Positions 1 to 11,689 of a stretch of 64,000 nucleotides of DNA are shown here, piece by piece. Where the stretch lies: the NCBI GenBank assembly GCA_024734555.1, contig JANPWX010000338.1:52136-116135 (forward strand), given 5' to 3'. Position numbers and translations under genes: made by a program. The notes beneath the pieces were generated by a model. The model had not been told where the DNA came from and did not search any database. It worked only from the letters and a program-made list of their open reading frames with translations. The stretch's first letter is position 1; each line of letters begins with the position of its first letter. Origin of the DNA: Trochalopteron elliotii. Taxonomy: Eukaryota; Chordata; Aves; Passeriformes; Leiothrichidae.

Positions 1-121
1 ACTTTAAGCAAATTATTTCCCTCACCAGGATCTGCATTTCCTAAGGGGAAATGACAACAGCAATGCAGACCAACACACTGGAGACAGTGAGAGGACAGAA
101 CCTTCTTCTCAGTCTTTGGAA

Positions 122-378
122 AATCACAGAATCATTAAGTTTGGAACAGACCTCTGAGATCATCCAGTCCAACCTTTGACTGATCACGACCATGTCAACC
201 AGACCATGGCACACAACTAGACCAATTGCCTTGAACACCTCCAGGGACGGTGACTGTCTACCACCTCCCTGAGCACATCATGCCATTGTTTAACAACCCT
301 TTCCATGAAGAAATTCTTTCTGATGTCTACCTGAATCTCCCCTGGTACAACTTGAGGCTATGTCCTCTCATCCTAAAA
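122..378 (-). mobile_element. CR1 LINE, 3' fragment (minus orientation)
   Basis: The plus strand starts with a degraded copy of the CR1 tail (CACAGAATCATTAAG) and runs on through the standard reverse-complement CR1 3' region: a segment matching 'gagatcatccagtccaacc', a 'cttgaacacctccaggga' segment, then 'gaagaaattctttctgatgt' and 'cctctcatcct'. This order is the antisense of a CR1 3' end, so the element lies on the minus strand with its 3' terminus at the low coordinate. It is 5'-truncated near 378, as most CR1 copies are. Substitutions are frequent, so it is an old copy without coding capacity. Recognition is from memory of the CR1 consensus; subfamily not assigned. Confidence 0.8.
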
Positions 379-446
379 ATTCCACATCTCTGCCCAGTTC
401 ATTTTAAAACTTCCAAAGCCTTATGCAGAAAGTAAAGACTACATTT

Positions 447-835
447 CAGCCTGGAGAAGGGAATGCTCCAAGGGAGGCCTTAGAGCACCTTCCAGTACCT
501 AGACGAGGCCTACAAGATATCTGGAGAGGAACTTTTTACAAGGGCATGCAGCAGTAAGACAAGTGGGGATGGCTTCAAACTGAGCATAAATTTAGATTAG
601 AAAGCAATTGTTTACTATGAGGGTGAGACAATGAAAGAGAATGACTAGAAATGTGCTGAAACCAGGCCTAGAGAAGTTGCAGATGCTCCATCCCTCGAAG
701 CAGGGTGTGAAGCTAGAATACAGGTTTGATGGGGCTCTGAGCAACTTGATTTAGCTGAAGATGTCCCTGCCCACAGCAAAGGGGTTGGATGGTTTTTAAG
801 GTACCTTCTGACCCAAATAATCCTATGATTCTATG
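447..835 (+). mobile_element. CR1 LINE, 3' fragment (plus orientation)
   Basis: The sequence opens with 'cagcctggagaagggaatgc', continues through 'gcaccttccagtacctaga', 'acaagtggggatggcttcaa', 'gatgctccatccctcgaa' and 'gatgtccctgcccacagc', and ends in CCTATGATTCTATG. That is the sense order of a CR1 3' end, including the ATTCTATG terminal repeat. The copy is 5'-truncated and has internal deletions (for example in the usual 'aggaagaaattctttactatgag' part, reduced here to 'aagcaattgtttactatgag'). It lies about 70 bp from the oppositely oriented CR1 at 122-378, so the two truncated 5' ends face each other. Confidence 0.85.
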
Positions 836-3800
836 TTTTTTCTGGTACAAGCAGCCCACCAAACCTGTATTCTAGCCTCACATCCATAACAAGATGTAGA
901 CATCTTTTCCTTTCCTACCTGAACTTAATCTCCTCAGACCTCTAGACTAGGTCATGGCTAATATCCTCATTTTAGAGGTGTGAGACCCAGAATGACTCAT
1001 TCAGCTGAGACCACACAAATAGCCCAGACAGATCCCCAAATGGGATTTGGAATTTCAGAGATCCAAGAACCCTAACACCTGAACATGCAAACAGGAGTGT
1101 CTTTTAAGGAGCATCTCTTCTTTTTTAATGATCCTGCAACTTGCCACTCACAATTCTTCTTCAGGCCTTGTTTTGTAGTTTTGAACCAACAGTGATGTCT
1201 CTCCCCCAGTATTTCTCCCTGTAAAATTAATGTTGGCATCATTTTAAAAGGCTTTGATATTCTGGCCTAACAGATGCAGTTCTTATTTATCCATTAAATG
1301 CTATTTGGCATATTGGACCCTTGCACCAAGAGACAAGAAGAACACCCTATTCACATGCTCCAAGCCTAAAGAGTAATAACTGCAATTAAATTGTACACTG
1401 CCTTTTGCAGAGGTCAGTGAGGCTGCTATGGGTAATGGGACAAAGAGTGCAAAACTAGCAATTAAAATAGCCTCAGTCTCTCCTAAGAAAAGATGCAAAA
1501 GCATGCAGTAGGTAGACACACTATGCATGCAAACATCTGTTGTAAATGCATATTTGGCAACTCAGCAGATAAACAAATGGGTCAGTGAGTTAAGAGAAAT
1601 TGTTTCTTTGCTCTGTCATTTCATGAGGGTAAAGCCTGCAACAGCCTGCATTTTAAGTAAATCAGACTCTTTCTACTTGCAACAGTGGAACTCTTGATTT
1701 GCACAGCTTCACAACTACACATTTGCTTACAAAAAGGGAGCGCAGCCCTTGTCCCCAAACCAGCTTTTTCCTATTAATTTCACTGGGCTTGCTTTATGTG
1801 TAATGGAGCCATTTGAAATCCTTCCATCTTGTTTGCAACTTGAATCATGTATCTATTTTTAGCACACTTGGAGCTACACTATGACTTTACCAAATGGAAA
1901 ATGTAATCATGTCTGTGTTATGTATAACAAAGTGTGTGTTTGCCCTGAGCCAAATGAACTGCATCATCGGGATTTTGGATGGAGTCAGAAGTTGGGGACA
2001 GTAACAACCCTAGGAACTAGCCCTGCCAGCAACTTTGCTTTCCTAACTTGCATTAGCTGGAGTTCTGTGATAGCTCCCCAGAGAAAGGCACTGAGGCAGC
2101 ACAGTGAGAAGACTGTCTCAAGAATGCAAGAAAACAAATTACTCAATTTGTCCATATAGTGGAATGGGATTTGGTCTATTCAATGGGAAAGGACACAGTA
2201 TTCTTGGGGAAAAAAACCCAAAACATTTCTTTAGGAAGAGCATGTATGCAACACGCTTATAACTGACTCTCAGTTTGACTAGCATTGGCAGAGATTCAAG
2301 GGTGTGAAACACTCCTCCCAAACTCCACGGGGGCTGATTTATGCCACTGGGCAGCCTTTTCACATAATAAGTTTCCCTCACAGAGGGTCACATTTACTAC
2401 TTCTGCCCTACTCCAGAGGCAAATCACATCTAGCTTCCAGGCTCTGCATTTAACAGGAACAAGAACAGCAAAGCTGACAGGGAAACTGAAGAAACATATG
2501 TCAGCTTTGTGCATATGGAAAGGAGAGGTGTGACTGTGAGCATACTGCATGTTGTTGCTATTGGAGCCCCTCAGAAGACCTATATACATACAGTAGGGAG
2601 CAGGAACCCTAAGCTGATGGTTCATACACTGGTTTTCAGAGATTCTTAAACTAACACCTACTAGATGTGTTATTCAAAGCATTCCAAATTAAAAAAAAAT
2701 AGCCATTCTTTTTCAAATACTTAAAACATTTAAATATACAGTGTGCCTTTGCTGATGACAATAGAGAGGCATAATGTAAAAGTCACTGCACGCATCTAAT
2801 CTGGTTTTCCTCCTACAGCAGTTTTATACCAGTGTAATGTCATTGATCCCAGAGAAATTGCTACAGATTCACTGGAAGGGAATCCTGAGGGAGAAGAATC
2901 ATCCGGTGAATGTCATTGCCTTAAGACTGGTACAGGATACTTTAAAATGCCATAATAAGTACCCACAGAAGCCACAAAATCTCTTGCAAAAGGAATCTTG
3001 AATCATCCACATGTGGGACAATTGTTCCTCAGTAGAGTGGTCTTCCCTCAGTGGAGGAACTGTCAGCATACAATTGTAGATCTCTGAAAATCATTAAATC
3101 TCCATGTTTACTGGAAATACATTAGTGAGAAAACACCATTCTATTTCTCCAAATGTCTTTTGAACATAATAGCTATTTTTTTCTGAAAATGAAATTCCCA
3201 AATCTGCTAAGAAATTACCACAAAATGTCACAGTTCTGTAATTAATAATTCAAGTCTTTCCCCTACCCCAACCCATAAAGAAATCAAAATTACAATTGAA
3301 ATGTTGTTTGCCTGGCAAAATGTATTCTACTTCACAGCAGCAGTTGTCAGAAAAGTACTTTTCGTGTTAAGAAAGACACTTTGGGCTTGGTTTATAAACA
3401 AATTTTTGCTGGTACAAATGACATAAATCAAGCTAACTACATGATTTACATCAATTGCATTATATCAAATTAACTGCTAAAATCAAGCAAAACCATTCTG
3501 TTCTCCTAAAAAAATTGCTAAATGAAGAAATGCAATTCACATCAGGCAATTTGTAGGCATTTCCTAGTTGTTTGCAAAGTTATGCTCCCACTTTTAGAAA
3601 GGCTGCAAAAATATTTGGCATAACATCACTCCACCATACGGTAACTTTGTTCTGTATCAATTATAATCTTGCCTTAGCACTTTGCTCTTCAGCAATTCTG
3701 ATGCTCTGCAATTTAATTTTGTCTCTGCTTCCACGTGGGGGAATAAAGGAACAGAAGGAGCGGGCTGAGCCATGGACCCTGCCATTTTCCCAATTTCTAA

Positions 3801-6411
3801 ATAAAAACCAGTGCCAACAAGCACAGCTGTGGCAATGAAAAGACAGAATAAATTGTACAGGTAAAGGATGATAACAAATGCTAAGGACCAGGGATCCATC
3901 AAAAACATGGATGTCAAAACAACCTTCTGTAGAAAAGCAGATCCACTTAAAAACAAAGTTATTCACATCTTCCAGTGCTGTCTGGATTTGGATGAGTATC
4001 TGATGCTATGAAGTTGGCCCTCCATCTCCAAACACAAGTCCAGTTACATTGTAAAAAGCTGCCTGCAACTGAAAACCTCCTCTCTTTGGAGACTGCATCA
4101 ATTCACTTCTAAAGTTCCCAGCATAATTTTGTTGGATTTCACAAAGCACCATCACTAGGCAACCACTTTTTGGTGGGCTTCAACTTATTGCTTAAGACAA
4201 GTTTCTTTCTGCTATATCCATCGTCTACCACTCCTTCCCTAGGGGTGATGAAATCTGTCAACATTTCTTAAGACAGAGGCAAACAGTTTTATTTCTACTT
4301 GACCCCGTGGCAAAATGGTATTGCTTTCCTTCACTGACTCTAAATGTCTCAGCATCCATTTGCTTCGTATTGAAACCTAATTGGTGATTGCCCAGAGTCT
4401 TGTCTATTGAAAAGGATTTAAATTCTAATCCATGACTGTACCAGACTTTTTTTTTTGAGTATTTGAGTTGCATTTTAAAAGCATCTAAAGCCTTTGATAC
4501 TCATTCTGTGTACAGCAGCAGCAACAAAAACAGTGTGGGAAAAGAGCAAGTCCTTAAAAAGTTTGCAGGCAGTGGAAAGGCCTGGAGCCATGAGTCCCCC
4601 AGTGCCCTCCAGCCCCCTACCTGCACAAGACCTGGGCCTGAAGCATGGGTCAGCTCTTCTAGAGAAGGTGTGCAGGCCAGAGAGGCGCAGAGATCACTCA
4701 GCCCCTCAGATCCTATAGGCTGCAGCCTGTGTGTAAGGGTGAAGCCATTGCTTCCTTTTTTAGGAAGACTTCTCTGCTTCAGAGTCCAGACATTGCAAAC
4801 AGGATCAGGAAAAGGGATGTGTGCACACTATGCAAAGTGAAATGTGGGATGTTTCAAAGGGAATCTCTCCTCAGCCTCCTTCTTTCCTCCTCTCTTTTTC
4901 TTTTTGTCATTTTACTCTTAGTGACTTCTCCCCATTTTATGACAATCTCTCACCATCAGAAAAATATTTTAGAAACATATTTCATTTCTCCAGTCCTAAT
5001 GTCAGATTTGCTGAATCTGTCTTGACTTCTAAAGGGTCCCATGTGCTGTTGCTTCTTTTTAAGACTGCTTGCATTTTACAGATGGAATAAGACATTGGGA
5101 AATATTATTTTATCATATATGATTCACCTGTGGCAACTCAGGTCCTTGACTTAGTGTGGGTTTAATCTCATACTCTAAGGGTCCAGCCTTGCAGAAAAAT
5201 GGCGAGACTGCTCCTCGAAGATGTTTTGTAAATCAAAAGATTTAATAATGAAAAAATAACAAAGTAACAAAACATTGCAGAAAACAAATAATAAGGCGCA
5301 CACAGGTGCCTGAGAAAACCTCTGACACCTTGCTAAGACATCTTGAAAAGCCCTTCATCCTTTTGTGTTCTTTCCTAAGTACTAAATGTTCTAGTAGGGA
5401 TAACCTGGCTAACAGCCAATAGAGAGAGATACACTGTTTGAAGAACGGTGACAAGATCCAACAGATACTTCTCTCTTGGCCCTGGGCCAATCCTTCTTCA
5501 GCAGGGTATGGAAGAATCTAGGTAAACTTCCTAATATGTCAGAGGTAAACTGAACCTCTTTCCCTATTTGGAAGCACCTGCTGGGGTTGTAGGGATTGCA
5601 TTACTACAACTTAGGAAGTTTGTTGAAAGAGCTATGCCCCTATTTCACTCGCTCAATAAAAAAAAATATTATACTTTGTACAACAGATTCTTGTGAAAAA
5701 AGCCTTTTCTGCATAGAGGAATTTTCTCCATATAGAAAGATTATACCAGGCAGGAATCTTGCTGAATCTTGCCTTATGCTGGATGAGCTGTATTCCTGTT
5801 TTGAAAAGAGTATGTTTTTGATCACTCAGCATTTACCTTACTACAAGCATGATATAAACCCCGCAGAGGAAATCACTACTACTGGAATGCACCCAGAAAA
5901 AACAGAAATGTCACACCAGTTGAGTGGAAAGTTAAACCCCTGTTTGGTAAATGCTGAAGTATTCATCTTGCACATTTTTGAGTTGTCTCTGAAAATTATT
6001 TAAAACAGCTATCGGAAGGTGTGTTTGTGAAAAACAATGTATAATAATACATCAGTGCCAGGAAAGAGGTATTGCTGCCAGTTTTACACTATTCCAAATA
6101 AATCTTGCCCACGCTTTGTGTGAGGTATTTCTCATTTGCACAGCATTACCACACAGAAGTTCTAATCAATGATGTGGGCTCCATGCTACCTGCAACAAAA
6201 TGAATACAGACAAAGAATGACTTCTTTCCTACAGAATGTGATGATGGGATCCAAAGCAGATTGACCTAAGGGAGACAGAAGTGTTTTAGAAATCTATCTA
6301 AACTCAACTGCCATTCTTTCATTCCCTTTACTATGTTTGAAATGTTTAAGTTCCTACAGTTCAGAAATCATATGATACATCTTTTTGTTTCACACAACTC
6401 ATTTGGAGTTT
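836..6411. other. AT-rich unique sequence, no supported gene
   Basis: I see no recognisable gene, RNA gene or transposon here. The open frames are at most about 125-135 codons, the longest (5596-6003) opens at TTG rather than ATG, and none resembles a protein family I know. Confidence 0.6.
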
Positions 6412-6460
6412 GATACACCTAATTATGCTCATATGATACTCCTAATTATGGCATAATTAG
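6412..6460. repeat. Duplicated 16-bp motif ending in a TAATTAT palindrome
   Basis: Two 16-bp copies differing at one position (6412-6427 and 6435-6450), each containing CCTAATTATG, lie 23 bp apart. The second runs into the inverted repeat TAATTAT-GGC-ATAATTA (6443-6459). TAATTA is the core site of many homeodomain proteins, so a regulatory role is conceivable, but in AT-rich DNA such sites are common and no function can be claimed. Confidence 0.6.
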
Positions 6461-6714
6461 TTAAACTCTGGGTCTAGGAACGTCTGAAAGCTATTCAGAG
6501 CAACATCACTTAAATCAAGAGCTATTCAGTATGAAACAGAGGTCACGTGGACAGCCATAATTCTGAACATTTTGCAACATTATCAAAACATTAGGAAACC
6601 AGGAACCATGTCAAATTAAGAGAACAGATTGTTTTACAATGCAAACTCCTGGGTAAAAGGAATGAATTATTAAAAAAAAAATAGCTGTGGTTGTAAAGCA
6701 ATCATGGTATTATA

Positions 6715-6746
6715 GTTATTATATAGTATATATAACATTATATATA

Positions 6747-6784
<38 letters not shown>
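6715..6784. repeat. (TA)n microsatellite and flanking AT tract
   Basis: Positions 6753-6784 are an uninterrupted TA dinucleotide run. It is preceded by imperfect TA-rich sequence from about 6715 that includes a T5 interruption. Similar 'atagttatta' motifs flank both sides. It is a likely length-variable site. Confidence 0.95.
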
Positions 6785-6788
<4 letters not shown>

Positions 6789-7904
6789 TTATTATATGGG
6801 GTTAACCATTACACCACAGGAAATAGTTCCAGTGCCAGAATGCTTAAAATCAGTATTCAGATGTGCTCTGGTCAACTCATCAATAAGTCTCAATCAAACA
6901 ATCTCATTTGAATTAAGCAAGACTGAGCTGCCCACACATAATGTTTACAAAAGACTGATAAATATTGAACTAGCAAAATAAAGTTCCGTTTTAGAAAAGT
7001 TTTCAAACTAGTTAACAGAGTGATCTTCCCTTTTTTTTTCACCTTTTTTGAACAGTAGCTCAATGAAGATTCCTTTTGTTTAAGTAAACAGTGTTAGTAA
7101 CCACAGATCAGAATCAGGTCATAAATGGATAAAAACAAGTAGCATAACTAGTAGTTGGGATGCAGGACTGACTGAAGCAATTAAGAAATAAACCCCTATC
7201 ATTTCTAGGAGCTCTAGGTCAATACAGAAGACCGAAGACCGTGTGCCTAAGCCATCAAAACTGCAAGTTTGTTTTTGTTAGAGAAGTAAGAAACCTCCTG
7301 TGCACAGTGAAAACTCTAAATGTCCCTTCTTGCTTAACAAAAGAGATGATTTCAGGCAAGGTAAGAATCTTGCAATGAAAAATCCCAGTATCCATCAGAA
7401 TTTGTGTGTAGGACCCAGAGGTTCTAGGCAGTCTGCAAGCACACAGGGTGGATCACTTCTGCCCCAGAAAGGCTAATATGAAATGCATCACCAGCTTTTG
7501 GTGAGGAGCAATTGGAGCTGGTTTGCTATTTTAGTCAGAAAAAAACCCCAAAAAATCCTATCTTGCTATGTGTTTTATCTTCCATTGCGGAAAACTAAAA
7601 CAGCAGCAGCAAATAAACCTTGCACCAATTCAATTTGGAAATCACAAGTTCAGCAAAAACGCAGAGACACAACAAATTATTGAAGTCATCAGGTTTGAAA
7701 AGACCTTTATAGGAAGACAAGGTGAACTAGAGGTGTAAATAAGTTTTTAAAATTGAGTAAGTTTTCTAAGAAAGCTTTAAAACAGACAAATTACAAGGTG
7801 AAGATATAACAGAGATTTAGAATGTCATTTAACCATGGGAATTCAAACCAGGAAACAAGGCTGCTCACCTCTGGGACAAATCCTCCAGCTCCCCAGGAAA
7901 TCTG
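6785..7904. other. Unique sequence, nothing supported
   Basis: No gene, repeat family or RNA gene recognised. A donor-like AAG/GTAAGA lies at about 7350, but no credible exon can be drawn to its left. Confidence 0.5.
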
Positions 7905-8399
7905 CTAGAGTGCAAGGAACTGACAACTGTTGCAGCAGCAGGTGGACCAGGGCCCCATGGAAACCTTGCCCACAGCTGTGCTTATGACAATGCCAGAAGG
8001 CACTGAAGGCCTGTTCCATAAATCAACAGGGATGCAAAGACACATGAGGAGCAGGGCACACACACAAGCTTCCCAAAACAGGCCAAGTGCCCCATGCATA
8101 AGGAGAAGTGTGTAACAGAGGCTGTGTATTATCTCTACAGCAAGGATGATGAGGATGATGACAACGGCAAAGGCCATGGCCATGTCTTCCTGATCCACAA
8201 ATGTAGCACAGGTAAAACAGGCCAACATCACAGACCCATCACTTCTTCCTTTGCTTCCCATCCAGAAATTGTCCCAAAACACATGATATTTTTGGTGGTA
8301 ATACCAGTGAAAGTGACAGAGGTTATGAGCCCTTTGGCTCAAAGTCAAATTATTGAAAAACTTCTCAGACTTTCAGAGCTCCTTCCACAACTGCCCTAA
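7905..8399. other. Unassigned coding-like relic, open on both strands
   Basis: About 150 codons are open on the minus strand (8348 down to 7905), and about 100 codons are open on the plus strand (8094-8399). The minus frame reads as strongly hydrophobic stretches (for example AMAFAVVIILIILAVEI), but it opens at TTG, not ATG. The plus frame has an acidic run (SKDDEDDDNG) from a GATGATGAGGATGATGAC tract. Long open frames on both strands over the same 400 bp, in sequence otherwise rich in stops, are compatible with an old coding segment such as a retrocopy or domesticated transposase. I cannot name a family, and chance is a real alternative. No TSD, poly(A) tail or splice structure was seen. Confidence 0.2.
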
Positions 8400-10388
8400 T
8401 TTGTGTCTCCACTGCAAGCAGTGAGTCAACAAAGAACCTCCTAAAGAACTCAGATTTTGAAGTCTGTGAGATTTCCCTTTTCACCCTTTTCTCCCCACTC
8501 ATCCGTGCTGGCAGGTTGATTTTTTCCTCAATCTGGACCAAAAAAAAAAAATAAAACAAAACCAAAAAAACCCCAAAAAACATCAATTTATTTTTTTGAA
8601 TACTAACAAAACCCAATGGGAGAATCAGGCAAGAAGAAAATTGCAGGCTTTTCAATCTCCTATTGTAGGGAAGTATGCTGGAAAGACATTCATAAAATGA
8701 AATGAATGTAAAGAGTACATCCAAGAGTGCAGATTAGTGAGGAACGCATGTGCTAGGATTTGCATAATTCCAGCTGGTTGGTGGAACATTTCATATTAAC
8801 AATAATGCTAAAAATAACGTATTTTGAATATACTTGAATAGACTACGCTTAAGCACTGCTGTTTTCTTCACAGTCTATGGGTGCTTTACCACAATCAAAG
8901 GCAATGGCAGGGCAGGAAAATTCACCCTCGACTGAGGTGGTTACAGGCAGCGCTGCAAACAGCTACAGCTATTGCAGTGAAAAACGCCAACATACATAAC
9001 CAAGCAACACAAAATTCCTCCACCTACTCATCAATAACCCTTTAGTGCCTGCAAGAATCCAGACATTAATTTCTTGGCCAAGTGAAGTTCAGACTTGTTT
9101 GATAGTGGGTCTAAATTAAGCACTGCAAGGAAGAGAGACTCCTGGAACACCATTGTCTCAAAAATTCACATCTTTCAAGAGCCTCTACTTCAGTGCCTCT
9201 AAGCTTTGAACTGATATGAAGATATTCTTTTATATTTATAGGTTGCTCTCTTTAAGGTTCTTCTACCCCTGGTTCATAATTTTATTTTGTGTCTTTTTAT
9301 TTGGTGGGTTATTTTAAAGCCCAGCTCCTTCAGTGATATGTTTATGTAAGGATTTAATTTTTCCTTTAAAATAAAAACCCAGATGCTCTTCACCTTCATT
9401 GTCAAAAAGAGGAGTTTTGAAAACATCTCCAAGCTGAAGATAAAAGATCAAAAACCAGAAGGCAAGTAAAAGGAATGTACATTTTCTTAAAGCCCCATTT
9501 TTTTTCAGTCAACATCATGATGTTTTTGAAGTATAACATGATGTATAAAGGTTGGAACTGGAGGAAAAAAATGAAAAAACAAGAACAAAGAAAATGCCTT
9601 CCCCTGCAAGGATGAAAATACCTATTTAACCATACAAAGCAGTATGCCCAGTAAGTTAATGGAATTGTACACATGCATAAATGTGAACATGTATGAATAT
9701 TCACAGTATGTGATACAAAGTTTTATTCATTTTTGTTTCTGTGTATTAAAAGTGAATGTCAGCCTTGAGGATGTGATTGATCATAGCTCAGTCAACAGAG
9801 CATCCAAAAAAACCCTAAATCAAAAGTGTTGCATGTAGACATACAGTACAAAGATGAAAAAATAGCACATCAACCAAGCTCTGCAGTTACCAGGTACCCA
9901 AACCAATAAATAAAATGCAACAGGGACCTGTGAATAGAAAATACCACTTATGTAAGGCTAAAGCTTGGGTGCTGAGGTGACAAAAACAGGGAATTCTTGA
10001 ACTGACAATTTCCTAAAAGATGAAGGCAGCAGCCTCGATTAAACTCAGAAAGACTCAGTCTGCAAGTCGGACTTAGGAATGAACAGTAGATATTTGATTG
10101 ACTCATTCATACCTCAGCTTTAATTTTTCAGTATGTCAGTAGCTTGATTTTCAGTCCCAGAGCACCTACAGCTCCACTGAAGTAGTAGGAGATGTGAGAA
10201 TTCAGCCTCTTTGAAAATTCAGCTAAAGGCACTTGGAGTTATGAACAAAACGCAGGCTCAGTTGCATGCCTATTACTGTACCATCATTATGACTGCTCAC
10301 AAATTAGGCACACAGTCTCACACATGGACTTAGTCATATGGGGGACAGTTTCAAAGACACGTCATGAGACAGTATGAATCCAACTCCC
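8400..10388. other. Unique sequence with an A-rich tract
   Basis: Contains an A/C-rich low-complexity stretch at about 8537-8581. No gene or transposon recognised elsewhere. Confidence 0.55.
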
Positions 10389-10396
10389 TATAAAAG
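10389..10396 (+). promoter_or_regulatory. TATA-box-like motif (TATAAAAG)
   Basis: A perfect TATAAAAG lies 48 bp upstream of the ATG of the small ORF at 10444. At the usual 25-30 bp spacing, transcription would start near 10420 and give a leader of about 25 nt. TATA-like words are frequent in AT-rich DNA, so this is only suggestive. Confidence 0.25.
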
Positions 10397-10443
10397 CACA
10401 TACCTTTGAAAAGCTCACTCTGGGCTTTGAACAGTTTTTCACA

Positions 10444-10605
10444 ATGGCTCTCTTCGAGGATTTGGTGGTAATAGAAATAATTCCTTATATATCACTGGAT
10501 AAAACCTCAAGAATATTGAAAAAAGGCTTAGGTTTTGTGCAAGAGGAGGGAAACTTCACGCATTGCCCCTGGGAAATCTGTGTTGCAACAAGAGGAACAA
10601 TGTAG
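10444..10605 (+). CDS. Candidate 53-codon small ORF behind a TATA box
   Basis: An ATG in an acceptable context (ACAATGG: A at -3, G at +4) opens 53 codons ending at TAG (10603-10605). The product begins MALFEDLVVIEIIPYISL and ends in ATRGTM. It is a small mixed-charge protein with two cysteines in its C-terminal third (around HCPWEIC) and no obvious signal peptide or membrane helix. I do not recognise it. In its favour are the ATG, the start context and a TATAAAAG motif 48 bp upstream. Against it, an ORF of this length is expected often by chance, and no AATAAA is obvious just downstream. Function unknown. Confidence 0.15.
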   Translation: MALFEDLVVIEIIPYISLDKTSRILKKGLGFVQEEGNFTHCPWEICVATRGTM

Positions 10606-11668
10606 GGCAAAGATCATGCAAGAGTGAAAAAAATATAGCTCCTACACTGCCACACGAGGGACATCTCATTTTAGTCCCCTAGTAAATCCCTTCTTTTTTT
10701 TTACAGGGAATTCATGCCAGAAGGGCAAAAAAATAAGCTACCTTCCAGTTAAACCCATTCACAAAATCAACACAATTTTGAACCATCCCTTATTTGCTTT
10801 CATTCCATTACAGTTTAGAATTAACATAACCCAGTTTATTGGTTTTTCATGCTCTTCAACATTTGTCTTTTTATACCAGACCCAAAACTAAACTTCAGAG
10901 GCCAAAACTGGGGCAGGGGAGAGGGAGGGAGGCAGGGCCCTTTCATTAATCTCAGCCAAGGGTTTCAGTCTCAGACTCACATAGGATTCACAGTATAACC
11001 ACACTGTTAGCTTTTAAAATTACCCAAATATATTCAAAATGTTTGCTTAGTTGAATCTGTTATGCTTTGACAGCATCATTCCATGCCATAAGGGTATGGC
11101 AAGGAAATATAATATGAATGATAGTGCTAATAAATTATCATTGTAAACTACAACCACACCTTTACATGGTCTTCTGATCTTTACTGTGAAAATTGCATTT
11201 TAGCAACAGGTAAAAAAAAGGTTCCTTGGAGTATATAATCTTCTGAAATGTTATGAAGGAATGGAAAAAGAGTGATTCATCAGATAAAATTGTAATTTCA
11301 TTTGCAGTTCTGATGAAGCCAGCAGGAATTTTGTTGATATTTGGGGGATTTTACTCTATCCAGACACTGTTATGTACACTGTTATGACCCCTCTAGATAG
11401 ATATTGGTATCTAAATTTTTTTCTCTGAAGACAAAAAGCTGCATGCAGCTAAGCACCTGGTTCTGAAAGAAGAGGAAGAGCACAGGACAATAAGCCTTAC
11501 AGCCCACACAGCATAAGAAAGTGATGCCATCCAGAGTCTGGGCAATATATAGGCCCAAATAACCTTTATGACCTGTACCATAAATCTGCTTATCAGCCCA
11601 CATTTGCAGTTTCATGAGTCTCTCTTCCTCTATTCCTTTGCTAAGGACAACTTTGGCTTCTTCCTAGG
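10606..11668. other. Unique sequence, nothing supported
   Basis: Contains a short G-rich run (gggagagggagggaggcaggg, about 10917-10938). No gene recognised. Confidence 0.5.
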
Positions 11669-11689
11669 CTAATTATTGTTAATAATTAG
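11669..11689. repeat. Perfect 9-bp inverted repeat with 3-bp loop
   Basis: CTAATTATT-GTT-AATAATTAG is a perfect palindrome with two TAATTA-type half sites. Such paired sites can bind homeodomain dimers. In AT-rich DNA it may equally be chance. Confidence 0.6.

Noticed and set aside
5596..6003. 135-codon plus-strand frame
   Set aside because: Opens at TTG, matches no known family and is within chance length.
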